Assembly (NCBI RefSeq): GCF_017908035.1
Contig: NZ_JAEQMU010000005.1
Location: forward strand, 248,001 to 312,000
Length of the DNA stretch: 64,000 nucleotides
Origin: Sphingobacterium tabacisoli
GTDB lineage: Bacteria; Bacteroidota; Bacteroidia; Sphingobacteriales; Sphingobacteriaceae
Reading direction: 5' to 3'
The notes beneath the pieces were generated by a model. That model saw nothing but the letters and a program-made list of their open reading frames with translations, did no database searches and was not told where the DNA came from. Shown here piece by piece: positions 61,877-64,000 of this stretch (positions within the stretch are counted from its first letter, which is position 1; the number at the start of each line of letters is the position of its first letter). The translations under genes were made by a program, and so were the position numbers.

Positions 61877-64000
61877 GTGGGGATTCAAGAAATTTTATCA
61901 AAATACACAAATACGGAGCAAATAACTTCACTCGTAAAAAACTTACAGCAAAAAAGCCCAAAAATTCACCTCAAAGGGTTGATAGGCTCCTCAGATGCCA
62001 TGGTCGTCACAGCGGCTTATACCTTAGCAGAAAGGCCTTATGTATTTATTTTACCTACACACGAAGAAGCGTCTTATTTCCTCAGCGATTTGGAAAGTCT
62101 ATTCGACCAGCAAATCTTATTTTTCCCTGCCTCTTACCGAAAAGCTTTTGAGTTTACACAAACAGATAGCGCCCACGTACTACAAAGGGCAGAAACCCTT
62201 AGTTCACTAAACCGTGGTACGGGACTCCCCAAAATTGTAGTCACCTACCCCGAAGCCATAGCCGAAAAAGTAATCAATCGAAGTGATTTAGAAAAAAACA
62301 CGCTTCCCATTACCCAAAATACCAAACTCGGGATTGACTTTATCAATGAGTTTCTTTACGAATATGATTTTGAACGTGTGGATTTTGTATACGAGCCCGG
62401 ACAATTTGCAATCCGGGGCGGAATCGTGGATATTTTTTCTTTCTCAAACGATCTCCCTTATCGGATCGAATTCTTTGGTGATGAAATAGAAAGTATTCGA
62501 ACATTCGATATCGAGTCTCAGCTTTCTGTCAATAAAATACACACGGTAACTATTGTACCCAATGTCCAAGCAAAATTTTTGACCAACAACCATATATCAC
62601 TACTCGAATATATTGATAAGGAGGCTGTAGTATGGATTAAAGATGTACAATTCACGTTGGATATTATCTCCAATGGATATAAAACAGCCTCTCAGTTTTG
62701 GAAAGCACTATCGGAGGCAGATGTAAAAAACAACCCCGAATGGCTAGATCCTAGATTTACATTTACCGACGATAAAAATTTCAGCGCGCTCCTTTTCGAA
62801 TTCCCAAATGTGGAGTTTGGTAAACAGTTTTTCTTTAAGGCCGACCACACAATACAGTTTGACACACATCCACAACCTTCATTCAACAAGGACTTCAACC
62901 TACTGATACACAATCTAAAGGAAAATGAATCGAAGAAGATCAGTAATTTAATCTTTTCCGACTCGCCCAAACAGGTCGAACGAATCTATGCCATCCTCGA
63001 CGACTTGGATAAGACTGTCTCTTTTACACCGATCTACAAAGCCCTGCGTGAAGGCTTTCGTGATGACCATATCAAGCTCGCATGTTATACCGATCATCAA
63101 ATATTTGACCGATACTATAAGTACAAGCGAAAAAAGGGATACGAACGTTCTCAGGCGATTACACTAAAAGAACTGAGGGATTTAAAACCTGGAGATTACA
63201 TCACCCATATCGATCATGGTGTCGGAAAGTATGCGGGTCTGGAGAAGGTAGATGTAAACGGAAAGACCCAAGAAATGATCCGCTTGATCTATGCAGACAA
63301 TGATTTGCTCTATGTCAACATCAACTCTTTAAATCGGATTTCAAAGTATTCAGGCAAGGAAGGAACCGTTCCAAAGATGAATAAGCTGGGAACGGATACC
63401 TGGGACAAATTAAAGAAAACGACTAAGAAAAAAGTTAAAGATATAGCTCGGGATCTCATCAAGCTCTACGCAAAACGTAAGGCACAGACAGGAAATGCGT
63501 TCAGCCCGGACACCTACCTGCAAAAAGAACTTGAGGCATCTTTTATCTACGAAGATACACCAGACCAAGAAAAATCCACTGCAGATGTCAAACGTGATAT
63601 GGAATCGCCTCATCCAATGGATCGTCTGGTCTGTGGAGATGTTGGGTTTGGAAAGACAGAGGTAGCCATTCGAGCGGCATTCAAAGCGGTTGCCGACAGT
63701 AAGCAGGTCGCAGTCCTCGTACCGACAACAATTCTTGCCCTGCAACACTTCCGCACATTCTCCGAACGATTAAAGGGATTACCTGCAAACATCGACTATA
63801 TCAACCGTTTCAAAACAACAAAACAGATAAAGGAAACCCTCAAAAAGCTAGAAGAAGGGAAAATCGACATTATTATAGGTACACACCGTCTGGTGAGCAA
63901 AGATGTCAAATTCAAAGACCTTGGCTTAATGATCATTGATGAGGAGCAAAAATTTGGCGTCTCCGTTAAGGAGAAGTTAAAAGTCATGCGCGCTAATGTG
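61877..64000 (+). CDS. mfd: Transcription-repair coupling factor Mfd, N-terminal part
   Basis: 708 codons, open to the right edge, so the end is missing (full Mfd is about 1,100 residues). I read it by hand from GTG 61877; no ATG precedes the conserved start. It has a UvrB-like N-terminal region (IYEPGQFAIRGGIVDIFSFSN-type motif), the RNA polymerase-interacting domain at about residue 440 (DYITHIDHGVGKYAGL), and then the RecG-like translocase with Walker A GDVGFGKTE (587-595) and motif II DEEQ (688-691). It removes RNA polymerase stalled at lesions and recruits UvrA. Confidence 0.96.
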   Translation, partial: MGIQEILSKYTNTEQITSLVKNLQQKSPKIHLKGLIGSSDAMVVTAAYTLAERPYVFILPTHEEASYFLSDLESLFDQQILFFPASYRKAFEFTQTDSAHVLQRAETLSSLNRGTGLPKIVVTYPEAIAEKVINRSDLEKNTLPITQNTKLGIDFINEFLYEYDFERVDFVYEPGQFAIRGGIVDIFSFSNDLPYRIEFFGDEIESIRTFDIESQLSVNKIHTVTIVPNVQAKFLTNNHISLLEYIDKEAVVWIKDVQFTLDIISNGYKTASQFWKALSEADVKNNPEWLDPRFTFTDDKNFSALLFEFPNVEFGKQFFFKADHTIQFDTHPQPSFNKDFNLLIHNLKENESKKISNLIFSDSPKQVERIYAILDDLDKTVSFTPIYKALREGFRDDHIKLACYTDHQIFDRYYKYKRKKGYERSQAITLKELRDLKPGDYITHIDHGVGKYAGLEKVDVNGKTQEMIRLIYADNDLLYVNINSLNRISKYSGKEGTVPKMNKLGTDTWDKLKKTTKKKVKDIARDLIKLYAKRKAQTGNAFSPDTYLQKELEASFIYEDTPDQEKSTADVKRDMESPHPMDRLVCGDVGFGKTEVAIRAAFKAVADSKQVAVLVPTTILALQHFRTFSERLKGLPANIDYINRFKTTKQIKETLKKLEEGKIDIIIGTHRLVSKDVKFKDLGLMIIDEEQKFGVSVKEKLKVMRANV

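Noticed and set aside
1..64000. CRISPR arrays, insertion sequences, prophage or defence islands
   Set aside because: I saw no regularly spaced repeats, transposase or integrase motifs, or terminal inverted repeats; gene content is housekeeping and envelope throughout.

Overview
The window is a gene-dense stretch of a Bacteroidota chromosome, most probably Sphingobacteriaceae (Sphingobacterium or a close relative). This rests on several independent signs: a fused lpxC/fabZ gene, a PorX-type response regulator with a PglZ domain, a bacilliredoxin-like YtxJ, the -33/-7 promoter type TTG...TAnnTTTG, few Shine-Dalgarno sequences, and many lipoproteins with an LSSC/LGSC-type lipobox. I see no phage, insertion sequence, CRISPR array or rRNA. 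There is one tRNA (Glu, TTC). No gap between genes exceeds about 300 bp.

Layout. (1) 1-4344: the edge of a probable flexirubin/aryl-polyene pigment cluster. Tyrosine ammonia-lyase, a ketoreductase and a ketosynthase cut by the window edge lie on the minus strand, and a halogenase-like flavoprotein is divergent. (2) 4376-11263: gltX with a secreted sugar-isomerase-like protein, a membrane histidine kinase with DinB and hotdog thioesterase genes, a FucP-type sugar transporter, and 5-formyl-THF cyclo-ligase. (3) 11349-17185 (minus): efp, an ABC ATPase, lpxA, lpxC/fabZ and lpxD (lipid A), and an HD phosphohydrolase. (4) 17446-21603 (plus): porX, tsaE, an ECF sigma factor, a putative anti-sigma protein and an outer-membrane barrel, a possible envelope or type IX secretion control locus. 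(5) 21660-31892: ABC ATPase, esterase, alanine dehydrogenase, a WbpM/CapD-type dehydratase, a TPR membrane protein, ribH, small secreted proteins, ytxJ and a GH20 hexosaminidase. (6) 32007-41915: tRNA-Glu, an MtfA-like peptidase, groEL/groES, then the minus-strand run miaB, sigma-54 activator, lptE, TPR protein, secG, and an OmpA-type lipoprotein. (7) 42019-49827: rlmD, pheS with a lipoprotein and a TetR regulator, ssb, mutY and an M23 peptidase. (8) 49896-64000: M1 peptidase and hemW, a GAPDH with a long N-terminal extension, waaA (Kdo transferase), UDP-glucuronate decarboxylase and galE, an AraC regulator, a TPR/HTH membrane regulator, and mfd cut by the right edge.

Most content is housekeeping plus envelope building: lipid A (lpxA/C/D, waaA, lptE), surface sugars (WbpM-like, UXS, galE) and secretion (secG, porX). 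The points I find most worth a second look are: a repeated placement of the TAnnTTTG promoter element only 3-7 nt before the start codon, which predicts leaderless mRNAs; the porX/ECF-sigma neighbourhood; an EF-P whose modification site is asparagine; and the extended GAPDH. I did not find a convincing wholly new defence or mobile system.
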